Positions 27,501-42,500 of a stretch of DNA of 64,000 nucleotides are shown in pieces; positions within the stretch are counted from its first letter, which is position 1, and the number at the start of each line of letters is the position of its first letter. The position numbers and the translations under genes were made by a program. The notes beneath the pieces are model-generated. The model was not told the DNA's origin and did not search any database. It saw only the letters and a program-made list of their open reading frames with translations. Source of the stretch: Trochalopteron elliotii (Eukaryota; Chordata; Aves; Passeriformes; Leiothrichidae); assembly GCA_024734555.1 (NCBI GenBank), contig JANPWX010000080.1:2991663-3055662 (forward strand), read 5' to 3'.

Positions 27501-30500
27501 TTTGCAGTATTTTTGCTTTTGGGGAGAATTACTGTTGGTATTAGTGTCTACCTAATGAGTGGAATCGTCTCACGTATCTGAGGGACATCCTGGTAGGACC
27601 CGTGCATTGAAGGTTGCCAAGACCTGGATTGTGCTTTTGCTACTAAAAATGTACTTGAGCTAGCTGTCTGGGTGGAAAATCCTGGTAAGAATCACTGTAA
27701 ACAATTTCTTTCCAATGTTATGGCAAGTGAAGATGGATCCCATATTCCCACTTAACCCTGGTATGTGCCAACTGGAACTTGGCTTAATTCCTATTAAAAC
27801 TACAGGGCTTTTTCTCCACTTAGACTGTGACCATTATCCTGGTTTCCAAATACATCTTTTGGGGCCAATGCATGCAAATATTTTGCATGCTTACATGTTG
27901 CAGGCAAGCTTCCAGCAATATACATAGAGTATACTGGGCAGCAGATGTTATCTACAGCTTTCCTTCCACATGTTACAAATATTATTTTTGAAATTTAATG
28001 TTTTTTCACAGATGCAAGATGCTTTGTGGTTTACCTGTTTTTCAAGTGCAGGGAGCTTGGGTTTCACAAGAGAAGTGGGTTGATGTGAAATACTTGCATG
28101 ATGTTTGAGATGCTGGAATGGTTAGGGATTTGGCAGAAAGATCTCTCTGTTCCCTCTTTCTCCTGCAGAGGTGAAAGCAGTTTTTCAGTGGGTTTTTGGG
28201 GAGTTTGTGTGCATGCTTTTGGAGGTCAAGGGCTTATTCATGCATTTGTCTTGGATTTGTGGGGTGACAGTGCCATCAAGACCTGTTGGTGAAAGAAACA
28301 ACAGGCTATAGCACTGTGGAATGGAAGCAGTTCAATCAAAATAGTTACTGCCTTTTTCAGTTTCTGATTTGTCCTGAGTAACTGTTTATATGCTCTGATG
28401 GGGAAAACAGGGCCAAAGCTGCTTTTCATGCTGTGAAAGACACAGTGAGGAGAGGAGAGATGTTTGTGAGGGCAGCCTGAACAGACAATGCTTGGCCCTG
28501 CCGTGGTGCTCCGTGAGTGCCTTGGTGCAGCTCCAGCATCTGAGCAGAGACTGCCTGTGCTTCATGTGCAGGGTCATTAATGTTTAAAATATCTGCAACA
28601 AACTCATGCTGGTTTGGAGATGCTGAACTCTTTAAATGTGGTCAGTGAAATGCTGTTACACGTGCTTGCTCCTCTCCTCTCCTCTCAATGAGGTACCCCA
28701 CGGTGGATGCTCCGAGGGTCGCAGCAGGGTGAGGAGCAGGCACTGGTCACCCCTTCACCTTAGCCTTGGGGGTGTTGTGCTGTAACTGCCTCCCATTTCA
28801 ATTAATGCACTATTTTAGCAGTGTGTTTTCTATCTTTTGCTCCTATATAAGTGATCCCTGGGTTGATGTATCCATCACAATTTTATTAGTGTAAGTGTGT
28901 ATAGTAATGAAAAAAAACGAACTATCTTTACAAAATTCTGAGAGGTTTTTTTTTACTGTTTTAATAATTTCTCCATTCCTTGACTCTGAAGCATTATGTG
29001 AGATAGAGACTGCACTGGTCAAAGTAGTAATTTATATGGACACAAAAAAGAATTTTCTTTACATGTTAAAAGCAGAGATTCTTCCATTCATTTAGATAAG
29101 TAATTAAGATGTTACATAGAAATAATTGCTTTCTAACACAGTTTCTTAAAGTGCTTTTTAGTTTTTTAATTTTCTTTTGCCCAGTTGCTGATGCAGAGAG
29201 AGGTGATGCTTACCTAACATCTTAATTGAAGTTGCTTCAATTTGATATGAGTTGTTCTCTCAATGCCATTTACAGTTCTGCTCTGAAGTTTTGTATTAGA
29301 ACAGATCTAGAACTGTGCCACACCTGAGAAACTTAACAGCCTTTAAGTACAGTTTGTGTCAGTTGAGGATCCAGATCAGTATTTCTACCACAAATCAGGA
29401 TTCTACCACAGAAGAACAGTAGCCCTCTTTCACCCATTGTTTGCTACAGGAACTATTTTTAGATATTTGGGCTCTTCTGTTTTGATTTGCTGCTTTTTCA
29501 CTTTTAATACATTAACTCAGCACTTCCATTAGGTGTGAGAGTGGCTGTTTGATACTTCAATAGCTTAGTGTAGTAAGCAACTGATAGCTTTCTGACCAAC
29601 TTATTCACCTTGACTTGTAGCCCAAAAATAAATTGCAGATTTTCTGAGTAACTTTAACTCAGAAACCGTATCTTAAGCAGTGAGGAATGTGATATGTATA
29701 ACAGGGTAGTCAAATGTGCCTGTAAAACAGCACATGTGTGTGTGACAGTGATATATGTGTCCAAACATATATAAACAGCATTAAGCAGGGTCAGACAAGC
29801 ATGTTTACTGTGCTAAATCACTGCATATGTCTGACAGGGGCTGTGTTGTAAGTGCTCGAGTCTGAGCCCTCTCTCCCCTTGGCAGTGTTGTGTAGGGGCA
29901 GGTCTGCTCAAAGAGGACACTGGTGACTGTCCTGTGGACACCTGAATGGATGGGCTGGGAGAGGGGCCTGGTTTGTGAAGCACTGTGGGCTCTTCATGTT
30001 TTTGTGGTCATGGAAAGGCTTTGTGCTTTCACAGAGCCACAGTGCTGAGCAAAGTAAAATGTGGCTTTATACTCAAACTGAACCCACAGCTGATGTTACA
30101 CACAGTTACTTAGGGTGTCAATTCATTTTGGCTTGGGTTGCATTGTCCTCTAAAAGCTTTTTTTTTTTTTCTGTATTCCTGCTGCTGAAGTGTCAGAAGA
30201 CACAAGATAAATGTATTAAAGACAGTATAATAAAACAACCCAGGCTGGAGAGGGCATCAGATGCTCATCTGGCTCACCCTTCAGTGGAACAAGGAACCTA
30301 AATGAGACTACCTACCCTCCCTGCCAGCCATGCAGTTGCAGCTTGGAAACCTGCAGTGCTGAAGACTCTACCACATCCCTGGTTGTTCCAGAGATTGTGT
30401 TGTCATTGTGAAAGATAAATGTTACATACACATACAGATGGTCAGCTGTGTGTATAAAACTGACCATCCCTGTGCTGTCCTGGTGCAACAGGTGCCTCTT

Positions 30501-33500
30501 ACGTTTGGTCTTCTCCTGCCATCCTTCTGTAAGCATATTTTTCATGTCTAGCTGCTGTTTGCAGCAGTCTTATAACTCGGTTGAGAAAAGAGGTGCAGCT
30601 CAGTTTTGTTGTCACCCTTGTGAGAAAGCTATGTCAGATGGGTAGGCTGGGAAGTGAAGTGTTACTGGGCTGTGCTACAACTCCTCCTGCAGCTTGTTCA
30701 GAGTTGTCATGTACACTCTTTTAAAATTGCGTGCATACCTCAGCACATTGCTGGCTTTAGTGGAACAACATGTGGCTCAGTGCTGATGGGAATACCATCC
30801 TGCATAATGCTCGACTGTTAAGTTTCCTCCAGCCACATATTTCACTTTAACTGTTTGGTGCTGAGCGCAGCAGAAGCTGGACACATAAAAGTCATAGTGT
30901 TAGATTGACTCTTCGGTTTTAATGAGCTGGGGGGGGTGGGGGGGAAGTTTAATTTGCTGGCCTGCTTTTCCAAGCCTGTGCCAGAGACTTTTGACAGAAA
31001 GGAAAGATTAATGTTAGAGGCTGCAGTGTGGCACTGATTGCTATAGAGTGCTTCACGCCAGCCCACCAGTGGGACCGTGTGGTGATTTGCAGTACAAGGG
31101 AAGGCTTTGTCTGCCTTTATCAAACACCACATTTCTAACTAGCTGCTTGCCAGAAAAGCACAGCAGGCGTGCTAGAAATAGCCCTTCCCTTGCAAGGGAA
31201 CTGCTTCCATGAGATGCAGGATTAAATGAATTTTCCTCTCTTCCTCTGGAAAACAGATTCTATGCATTATTCTTTGTAGCTGAAACTTCCTCTTAGAAGG
31301 ATACTCTTTTAAGGAATTGTCTGCAAAAGTTACTTAATCCAAACTTCTAGTGAGACTAGAACTAGTCTCTGTAGGGCTTTTCTTGGAAGGGGGTGGGGGG
31401 ACCAAAACCACAGCAAATGACTTTGGTCAAAGACCAGATTGCCTGATTTAGCTGTTTAAGCTTGGTGAAGTATAAAAAGTAAGTTACAGTCCAGTGGTGA
31501 AAATGAATTTGAATGCACAAAGCATTTGTAAGAATCGCTTGCTGTGGACTTGAAGTGATGAGTTTAGAATTAAAGCAGTAAGTCCTTGGCAAATCTGAAG
31601 GAGAAACCTCTATAAAATATGGTTTACTGAGCATCTTGTGAAAACAGCACTTCTTTCTTTCTTTTTGTGTGCTGTAAACAGTCTCCCTTTCCATGGCTAG
31701 CAAAGGGGAATGATGGATGGATAAAAGTGTTTGAGTCTCTGTGAGCTGCCTGGGCTAATTGCATCACACAGTGTTGGGGGCTTAGGGGCTCTATAGGACC
31801 CCAGCCTGCACAGGCAAGGTTACCCAGTCCTGAGAGCTGCTAACATTTGAAAAATGATAAGTGGTTGGGATGGCTGTTGCTAGCAAGAGGCACTCTTTGT
31901 TTCTTAAAGGGAGGAAAAGTGCCTCTAAGTGAAAGCAATAATGTAATTTTTATCTATCATTCTGGCCTCAGCTTCCCGCTTGCATGGTTCCTTAACTCAG
32001 GTAAATGGATAGATTTTCTTACAGTTATTACTGCCTCATGCTGGGAAAAGTGAGAATGGCTTGAGCAAAACTTGGTATTTGAATTTCTTTGAGTATTAGA
32101 GCATGAGGTGAACCACAAGTTCCTGTGTGTGCAGTACTGGCTTATGTCTGATTGTGTTCCTTAATTAGCTGTTCTTTACTGCTGAATTGAGGGAGTGTTG
32201 TTGTTTTTTGGTTGTTTGTTTGAGTTTTTTTCTCTTTTTAGCCTCAGTACTTGCTGGTTTTGTTTTTTTTTCTTTTTGGTACCTTGGAAGGGGGATGATT
32301 TCCATTGAGGATGTCACTTGGGAGCTGTCTAACTGTAAACTCTCTTGTGGAATGATAGTGCCAAGAAACATGGAAGGTTGCTGGCAGGCAGTGAAATGAG
32401 GCAGTGCAGGATGCAGCTTTTGGAAGGAATAAATCTCACATCCTGCTGCAGAAAGGAGAAGCTGAGAGAAATGAAAGAAAAAAATGTGAGTCTGCCTGCA
32501 TCTACACAGGAGAGATTTAGGGCTCTTTGAGGTAATAGAGGGACACAAAGAGCCATATTCTTTACTAGAGACTAGTAGTAGGCTTTACTAGACACTAGAA
32601 GTGTCTTTCCTCTAGGCATAAGAGGAGTGGCAATGCTGATGTGTTGGCTGTGTAGCTAACTGCTCTGTAGACGAGAGTGCCTTTGCCATATTTCCAGGAT
32701 CTTTTCATTAAGTCTGACTTCCTTGCACTTGTGCCCCAGGAACATGGCCGTGTGTGCCTGTGTGGAGGCTGCAGCACAAATGGGTCAGGCAGAATGCAGT
32801 GGGTGCAATTGCTCATTTGTTTACATGTAGTTTCTGGCCCTTTCATCGCCATAAAGCAGAACAAATCTGGCTTTTGACAATGAATTGCCAAATTTGGCTG
32901 AACGAGTCAGCAGAGCACAGCTTTTTGAACACTTGTTAGCATCTGACTTGAATGAGTGATAGTTGTCTGAATGAATTGTACTTACCAGGTTATGACAAAT
33001 TGACATGTTTTCCCCAAGTTCAAGACCGATTTTTTCATTGCTGAGAATTGCAGGTTGAAAATGATGATTCCTTCTCTTTTCTTCTAAAGGGTTTGGAGCT
33101 GCTCTTGCACGCAAGCCTGATATACCCTCTACAGAAGTTTCTCCTCCAAGTCCCAGTCCCCTGAAAAAAAGCGGATCAATCAACTGGCCTTTCCCTGATA
33201 GAATTAAATCTCCCAGGACAGTGAGGAAGCTTTCCATGAAAATGAAAAAGCTGCCAGAGCTGAGCAGGAAGCTGAGTGTGAAGGGAACTTCAAGCCATAG
33301 TAGTTCAGATAATCCTCCTTCCCTGCTGAAAGGTAGCTGCCGGGATACAAGCCATACAGTGTCTTTGCCTTCTTCTGGAAACTCAGCCGCAGCTGCCAGC
33401 AGGAATGTGATCAGCCGTTACCACCTTGACAGCAGTGTGTCCTCACAACACACCTACAAAAAGAAGAGCTCAAGGAGCTCCAAATCCTTCAACAAAGGTG

Positions 33501-36500
33501 GTTACCTCAGTGATGGCGACTCTCCCGAACTTATAACCAAATCAGGTAAACACAGACATGAGACCAAGTGTGGGAAAGGAAAGGAGAGCCTTCCAGGTAA
33601 CGGTGGTAAACCCGAAATAGATATCGATGCCTTCAGACACTACAACTTTTCTGATCAACCCAAGTGCTCTCAGTACATCTCTGGACTCATGAGCATTCAC
33701 TTTTATGGTGCTGAAGACTTAAAGCCACCACGAATAGACTCAAAAGATGTCTTTTGTGCAATACAGGTTGACTCAGTAAACAAAGCAAGGACTGCCCTGC
33801 TCACATGTAGGACAGCATTTCTGGACATGGACCACACATTCAACATAGAAATCGAAAACGCTCAGCACTTAAAGCTGGTGGTGTTCAGCTGGGAGCCCAC
33901 CCCACGGAAAAACCGAGTGTGTTGTCATGGAACGGTGGCTCTCCCCACTCTCTTTCGGGTCACCAGGACACATCAGCTGGCAGTCAAACTGGAGCCCAGG
34001 GGGCTCATTTATGTCAAGCTGTCGCTCATGGAGCAGTGGGAGAACTCTCTCGATGGCCTTGATGCAGACCGTGAGCCTGTAATGTTTGGGGTAGATGCTC
34101 GAAAAGTTGTAGAGAAGGAAAATGCAGGCTTGATGGTGCCACTTTTGTTGCAGAAATGCATTCTGGAGATTGAAAAGAGAGGCTGTCAGGTACTGTGCAT
34201 ATTTTAATCTCTTTTTTGTCAATATTTCTGTGTTGAGATAGCTGTTGTTGCAGTGTAAATAGTGAGTGGAAATGGGGGAAATTAAAAACATCTTTGCAAG
34301 TAAATTTTTTTCTGTTGCTTCTTGTGTTTGGTGAACACTAGCCATTGTAATGTGGGAAGAATAACAGGGCTGTGTGTAATCAGTGCTTCTAGCTTGGCCT
34401 TTGTAGAGAAGTACACTTGCTCCCAGCAGAGCTTGAGGAGTAGGGACAGTGAAACAAACCTGCAGCCCCCAGTGTGTAGAGTCACCCTCAGAAAGCAGAG
34501 ATAAGACGAAAACTTGCAAATGCTTGACCCCTGAGACATGGATCGGTCTGTAGGGACACACATCTAAATGCAAAAATGATATGGTTCACTGTTTGCTCCA
34601 TTCCAAAGCTGAGACACTGTGTACAGTGGCACAGTGAGCCCATCTTTTTGTGCAGTCTGAGGCTAGTGTGCCTAAGACCCATCTCTGTCATCACTTTGTG
34701 CACAGCATTAGGATGAAGGTGAGTCCCTGAGGGGCTGAATTAGTTCCTTCCCCACACCACTGCTCCTTGTCTTTCTTCAGGTTGTTCTCAGAATTGGGAC
34801 TGCTGCAAAGCAGAAGTGCCCAGTGTCTTTTTTTTATCCCATTATTGGTTGATGTAATTTAATGAAAAATATGTATGAGAAATGAGGTATGGAAACAAAT
34901 CACTGGTTATGGGTGCTAGACAAGAGGTCTATTAGGAAGGACTATGCACAGTCCTATGCTCAGATGTTCCCCTTGGCAATTAATTTGAAACTGGTGGGAG
35001 GACTCCTGCCTGCTCTTCCACAGCGTAGCCGAGCCCTCCTTGTCTTTTGCACCTGTTCTCACTCAGGTGAAACTGAGAAGTAGTGACACCTACCACTGTT
35101 ACTATTTTAAATTGCTGACAGGTTGGATATGCTTCCAGGTGTGATGAGATTAGCTCTGCTGTTTATAACCCAGGTCATGAACTGGAAAGGGAAATGGTAC
35201 TTCTATGTGGCTCTTTTGCCAAAGGTCGTTGCTGATATAAACTGTGTGATTTTTCTTGTGGATACTTCTCCTAACATCCAAATCACTGGGAAAGAGAAGT
35301 TTTATTCTTTCCAGTATATGTGTCCTATGGTTTCAGCGTTTTATTATGGGCTTATTAGCACCTAGTCATGCAAGTGATATTGGGTAATCAAGGCAAGAGT
35401 GGTAATGAAGCAATTGGGATTTGAGTTATCTGAATGTACGTGATGCTTTTGAGCGTGAAATCTATTTTTGTATTTGCACAGAGAGAAGCAAAACTGCAAA
35501 ATATACTGTTAATTTCTTATAACCCCCTGCTTGCCTGAGCTTTTTGACTTCTATAAACTGCAAATACTGTCATGGTGCATAATCTCCACTTGAATTTCAG
35601 ATGGGGCATTAGGAAACTTCAAAAGTTTGAAAGAAATTGTCTTAGGCATATTAGATCATATACAGTCTTCAGAAAGGGGGAGTACAAATTCCATTGAGTA
35701 ACTTTCCATTTATTTAAACAGGAATGTAATATATGACCAGAAGAATACTTTTGCTTGCATACCTGCATTCTCATGGTCTTAAGACAGTATAGGTGGGGTT
35801 CTTTGGTTTGGTTTTGGATAATTTTTTGTCTTGACTTCATGGTAGTTTTGAATTAATCTTTTACTGCTCAGTACAGCTGCCTATAATGCTAATTGAAATA
35901 AAATGAACATTTCTAAGATTTAGTTTTGTAAGATCATAGGAGTGCTTTGTATAAATGGTGTTGATGAAAATGAAAAATAATGATAAAATGAAAATTTCAG
36001 TACATGAAAGCACGTGATTTAACTGGTAATTCAAGAGTGGTGTGGGTTTCACTCCTATCACCTTAAGCATGTTAAATAATGCCTGTTTTGCAGAAAACTT
36101 TCAATATAATTTGAAACACATGGAAGTCAGCATCTCGTCAACTTTGAAACAACATATTATAGGTGTAATAATGGAGTACTCATAATTTTCTTGAAACTCT
36201 GGTTAAGGGTATAAATGTTGGTTTTACTATATAATCTAATACTGTAGGAAAATGTATTTTTAACCCACTTATTTTGGGTTTGTGTTGATTTTGTGTTATT
36301 AATTGATTTGTAACTTTCCTCCTTTTTAGTATGGAGTCAGTTGTATGACTTTTTCTTCTGCTAATGGTTAATAACTGTATTTGTACTGCAGTCTTCTTTA
36401 CATAAAGCTCTAAACACTTCTCACTTCTTTCTGCTGAAGTTTGAATTCTATTTTGTATCATTAAACAATTGTTCCAGGAAAAATAATGATGATCTGAGTA

Positions 36501-39500
36501 AGTAGGGTGAGAAGCAAATATACATTTAATCTGTATTTCTTTCCTGATTCTGCGTAAAAGCAAAAAATGAAGCAATTCCAATTTAGAACTTGTGTTATGT
36601 CAATGAAACACTGCTCAGCACGTTGACTGTTATGAAAACAGGAGCATCATTCCCTAACACAACACCACAGTTCCCTGCCTGCTGCCCATCCCCCGTGTGT
36701 CCCGTGAGCTGTCCCGTGCTGTGCGTGCTGGTGGCTCGCCCCGTTGGGCTGTCCCACCCTGCATTCCCAAACTGCTGCTGCTGTTGGGCTCTCTGGGGAC
36801 ACAGCACTCCATGTCAGGGTCATTCCCTGGGCAGGCCAGGGGCTGACGTGGGCCCGTGTTTGTGCTTGCAGGTGGTGGGGCTGTACCGGCTCTGTGGCTC
36901 GGCGGCGGTGAAGAAAGAGCTTCGAGAGGCCTTCGAGAGGGACAGCAAGGCTGTTACTCTCTGTGAGAGCCAGTACCCAGACATTAATGTCATAACAGGT
37001 AACACTTCTACTTGCTTTTCATCCAGCAGAGCTGTGCCATGTTCCTCATGTACCTTTGAAATGGTGAAATTGTGCTTTGAGCTCTTCTTCTGTTGTCGTT
37101 TTAACAAGCTTTTAACTGGTGGTGAAAGCTGGCTGGGTATGAGGGCAGTTACTGTGTAAGTGTGGATGAAGCAGCAGTGATTTTTATGGAAGGACCTGCT
37201 TTCAGTAACTGCTCCACCAGGTCCAGAGGGGAGTCTGAAAGGAGCTGGGGTTGTGGAGCAGGTTAAACCTCTGCCGTTGGTTTGTATTGGAGCAGTTGTG
37301 GAAAAGCTTGGTTGTGATCAGGCAGCTCTGCTGTGCTGGTGGCTCCACTCCATGTGAGCCAGGGCTGTCCTGGATCAGCTGTTGTTCTCCCTTTTATGTT
37401 GGAGATTGCAGGAGTTATGGAAACAGATTTCCCATTGTATTGTGCAGCCTAGTTAGAGCTGCAGGGAGGTGCCTTCATTTGATCACTGCTTTTTTAAAAA
37501 CCTTTGCTGAGCTTTCTCCTGCTCCCTGCAGTGGTCCTTTACTTGGTGTCATGCAGCAAGCTCCAGGCACGGGTGAGAAGGTCCTGGGAAACCTGACTGT
37601 GTCAGCTCCTTACGTGGCTCTTTTCACAGGAGTTGCACTGTGGAACTAGAGTAAGTTGTTGAGGTTTTTCTGGTTTACTAAAAACTGGAACAGTTTTGTA
37701 ACTATTGATACTTGTTATGTAAGCTAAAGTTGATCTAATTTCAGGCATCACTGAGTAAGCCAGTTGCTCTGAGAAATTAGTCAGAAGCATTCACTGCCTG
37801 TATATCAAGGGATGAAAAATGTAACAGTAGTTGGGGTATAAATTTCCTGTGCCAAAATCCTTTCTGTAATATCCAACATCCAGCTGTATAGGAGAGTTAT
37901 ACCTTGTTTGGTGGTTTATTTCATTTCAATGTACTGGGAATTAATTTTATTCATTACATTTTGTAATTATACAACATGTTATCAGAAGATACTACTCGAT
38001 GACATTTGCTGAGTTACATAAACCTCTTGGTTCAGAGTGTGCAGCCAGTCAGTTTGCCTTACTTGCCTTGGCTGATTTTGCTGTGGGGTTCAGTGTTGTT
38101 CTCAAGTACCAGCATTCTCAGCATCAGAAACTTGTATTTATAGAATCATAGAATTGTTTAGGTTGAAAAGACCTTTAAGATCATCAAGTCCAGCCATTAA
38201 CCCACCAGTGTTTCACTCTGATGTTATACAGCTTTTATAAATGAGTCGTATGGTAAAGGTAAAAAGTATAAATGAACTTCTAAACTGAGTTGCTTTATTC
38301 TCTTTACAAATAAATTAATGAGGAAAAAGTGGTGTGAACTTAGCAGATCAGATTGTTCCATGAAATTATTGAAGTCCTGTTTTCTCAATTTTTTTGTCAT
38401 CAGCTCATATGGTGGGGTAAAACCCCTCTGTTGCTTTCTGCCAGCAGCAAAAGCTGTCTGATGTTGAAGCAGATAAATGGCAAACTGCAGTTTGATTCAT
38501 GTAAACTTTGGAGTACTGAAAAACTGTGTTGTTACTTTTTAAAATTTTAGATAATAAAAATAGCATTGCACTTCCATGCTACAAGTAATCATTAAAATAA
38601 AACAGTATTTGTAGAAATGGTTCAGGAGTATAATGGAAAGAGGAAAGGGTGTAGGAATTTAATATTTACCTGTATACAACAGAACCTGCAATATTTCCTA
38701 AGCATTTTGATTTTCCTGAGTATATTGTACACTCAGAACCAACCAGAACTGGCTGAAGCCAAAGTCTGAACTGCAGGAGAAAAGAATCTGAAAAAAGTGC
38801 TACTGCAAAGCTCTGGAAGAGCAGCAGCACAGTCTGACTGATCTTCCCCTCATGAGTTTGTGCTGGGGTGGTGAAATTGAAATATTAAAGTACACTTTTC
38901 CATATACATTTCTGCAAGCCTCACTGCTGGTGGTGATCTTTTGGTGACCATGCAGGTGTGGCTTGGTGGGGGCACTACTGGAGGATACTACCTTACATAC
39001 AGAGTTTGCCTGGCCAGAGTGAAAAGACTACAGCTTTGTTTTCTGCCTTACTGAAAGTCTACTGGGTGTCCTTTAGTTTGCATTCTATTGCAAGAGTTTA
39101 CTTACATGCTGCTTTCCTTACAAGGGAAAAAGAGTTTTAAGGAATTACATTAGAAAAGCAGGTTCTTTTCCCTGGTAGCCCTGCAGCTGTGCTGTGTAAG
39201 TGCCTGAGTTTCCTGTGTCAGTGCTGTGCTGCCAGGAGTGACTGTGGCATTCTGTGGGCTGGGGGAGCAGCCAGGGAAGGGCTGTTGGCATCTGTAGCTT
39301 CCACTGACCCAAATGCAGCCACTCTAATTACTGGAAACTGCCTGCTGTGGATTGACAGGGTAACCTATAGTTTTTGTGGACAGCTGAGTTAGCCACTGTG
39401 CTTAGTGCTAGGAATAAAAGAGCCCACAAAACTTACTGCATGTGCTTAGGGAGTTGGGTTGAGAGGGAATGTTTCCCCTGATTACTTAATGCTGAGGCTG

Positions 39501-42500
39501 ATGCACATGATTTATACTTCTATCAGCCAAAACACGTGTTCCACTGAATATGAATCCTCAGCATAAATCTTGGCTGATTTGAAGAGAAGTGCTGCCTTAT
39601 GTCCTTTTTGAAATTTGAGTTGCGCTCCTTTCCAAAAAGATGAATAATATTTTTTTTTTGACAGCTCTCCAAAGACTAAAGAATGAACATTTAATGATTA
39701 AATCTTGACTTAGAAATACTCTTAGGATTGGCACGGGCTTACACACAATGAAGTGGGCTCATGGATCAAACTGAGGCGTGCAGGCAGTTCATGGAACTGA
39801 CCTGTAGCCATGTTGTTGCATCATGTCTGTTGGCATCCACGTGAATTCATATCTCTGCATAAAGCTTGCAATACTCTTAACAGTTCAGTGGGTCAGAAAA
39901 ATGTGGAATTAATGAAGTGGATGGCAATTTCTGCTCTCTGTCTAAATTTGTTGTGTGTGGTTGTGTCAAGAGGAATGTGCTAGTGGGCTGGCAGCAGCAG
40001 GAAGTGTAGATTCATGGAAAAAAAACCCAGCAGCCTCTTAGAGGGCTAATTTAGCTGATTGAATAGCAGAAGGATTTAGAAAGGTCAAGGGGCATTCGTG
40101 GCTCCCAAACCATCCTGTTATCCAGAGCTGAACAGGGGAAAGTCCTTTGGCAGGTGGTAGCCCTATGATTGTGGATGCTATTGCAGGAATTCCTGCTAAA
40201 TAATTATTAATAGACAATTGTGGGTGTTTAGTATAAGCTAATTTGATTAGAACATATAATTTCCTACTGTAAGCTGATTTTGATTTCAGCCTCTGCTCCA
40301 AAAAAAGCACAAGTGAAACTGAGAACTCTATAGTAGTCAGCATCTCTTGCTAATGTTTTGCTGATGAAAAAAGGAAAATATCCCAGACCATGTTGTACAG
40401 CACCAGCATCTGCCACATTTGTTTCATAAATATTTTCACCAGCTAATCCACAGAGGGAACATGAGCCTCTGAATTCAGGGAAGAAAAAATATTTGGTGGG
40501 AAGGAAGGAATATGAGTAAGTTACTAAACAAAGAGTAGCCACTTAAGTGAAGAAGTACCAAGGGTGCATATTCTTTTTAAAACAAACAGAGAATCCCACC
40601 AAACCACCAGGAGAAATATTTTTGCAGGCAGAAATGGTTGTTGGCATATTTTGTGTTCCTGAGGGGATGTGTTCCCGTTTTAAGCATGGAATGAGCTCCT
40701 GGGGGCCATGTGGTGTCTGCAGAGATGGTTTAGCCTGGCTGCCCCATGCTCATGCTGCAGCTCAGGACCAGGGCACTGCTGCTTCAGGTACTGCTGCTCC
40801 TGCAGCACAGCCTCACTAGCTGCACTCTGCAAGTGCAGCATTCTTTTTTAAATGAAAATATTTACACAGGTAGTAGACAACTCTTACATGCATTCTGCAT
40901 GTGAAGGGCAAAATGTTAACTTCTGTTCCCTGTACTGTTTTAGAAATTACCTTGTAACAAAGCCCACGCTGTACAGTTCATTTTACAGCTTGATTACACA
41001 GGCTTGAGTTAATGAAACTGTTGCTTTGTTAAATAGCATAGTGTGATGGTAATTGCTGTGATGTGAGATTTTACAAGGTTCTGAGGAGTGCTTGCTAAAA
41101 AAATCCTCTGCCTTTCCAACTTTACCTGTTTGGAGGACAGGTTGCTTTGTTAACTGCAGTACCTGCTCTTAAACAGTTTATTTTAATTCAGCATTTCTTC
41201 CTAACAAAGTATTTAAATGCAGTTGTGATCTAGCTAAAATTAGTAGATATTTGTGGTACAGAAAGCAATTTTTTAAGGAATTGAAAACTGCTGGGAAGCA
41301 GGTTTGTTGCCTTCAATTTTTTGTTGGTTATATTGGATATTGCTTCTGGATAGCATCCTGCTATGTCCTTTCCAGAGGCTGCTGTTAGAAGCCTTAATAC
41401 TTTGGGGTTTTTAATTATTATTCTTCAGTCACTGAAACCCCTCTCAAAACGAAGTATCAGCCAGGTTCCAAAGCCACCTTACAAGAATGCCAACACTCCA
41501 TTGCTCTTTGGAAAGAATGAGTGTTAATGAGGCCCTTGCCTGGTTGTTGCAATCCCTGCAAACAGCCTCTCCCCCAGCACATCCCCAGCTTCAGAAATGG
41601 TGCAGTATTCCTCTGCAGCAGGGAGGGCTCAGTGCCTGGGCAGGTTAGGCAGTGTCTCCTGTGGGTGTGATCACATCTGTCACAGCAGGGTGTGTGGTGT
41701 GCTGGGGCTGCAGGGTACCCAGGGGCAGCAGGGAGCTGGTGGCTCTGTCTCATGAGGACATGTTTGGTTTGTGCTTGGCTGGGTGAGAGGACACCATGTG
41801 CTTTGCCACGGGCACTGGGATGTTTGCTCATAATTTTATAGCTGAAAATAAACAGAACAGCAAAACTAACTGCTAGGCTTATATAAAAGAGGAGGGGTCA
41901 TCAAGCTGGACTTTGCTGTTTGTAGGAACTCCTTTCCTTGTATGGGAGGTGGACTGCTCTGAGCCCTTTCCTTGTCCCCCTTCACCCTGAATGAGGGAAA
42001 CTTGGAGAGGTGTTCACCTGGTGCTCAGTGTCCCCACTCCTGCACGTGCAGCAGCCCTCCAGCCCCTCTTTGCTGTTGCCTTTTGGTGTTGTCCTGCCAT
42101 GCCTCGCTCCTGAGTGCAAGCCTTGTCACTGACACAAAGGATTTTCCTATGGAATGGGTGAAGTTGATGTGCTGTAAATTCCCAAAAATTGCTGCAAAGT
42201 CAATCTGCAGCTTGTTCAAGGCAGCTGTTGTGTCTCATTAGGTGTCCTAAAGGATTATCTGCGAGAGCTGCCCTCTCCCCTGATAACCAAGCAGCTCTAC
42301 GAGGCAGTGTTGGATGCCATGGTGAAAAATCCCTTGAAAATGACAGCAAATGGGTGTGAGAATGACCCAAGTGACTCTGAGCACACAGCAGCCCTTCTGG
42401 ATTGCCTGCCAGATGTTGAGAAGGTGAGTAGTGTTAGCACGTTCAAGTAAATCACAAGCCTCAGAAACTGAAGGAACATTTTCACACTGGATATAAAATG

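Noticed and set aside
41457..41831. 124-codon minus-strand open frame inside SYDE2 intron 4
   Set aside because: Low-complexity His/Pro/Cys-rich reading in a locally GC-rich stretch; no supporting structure.
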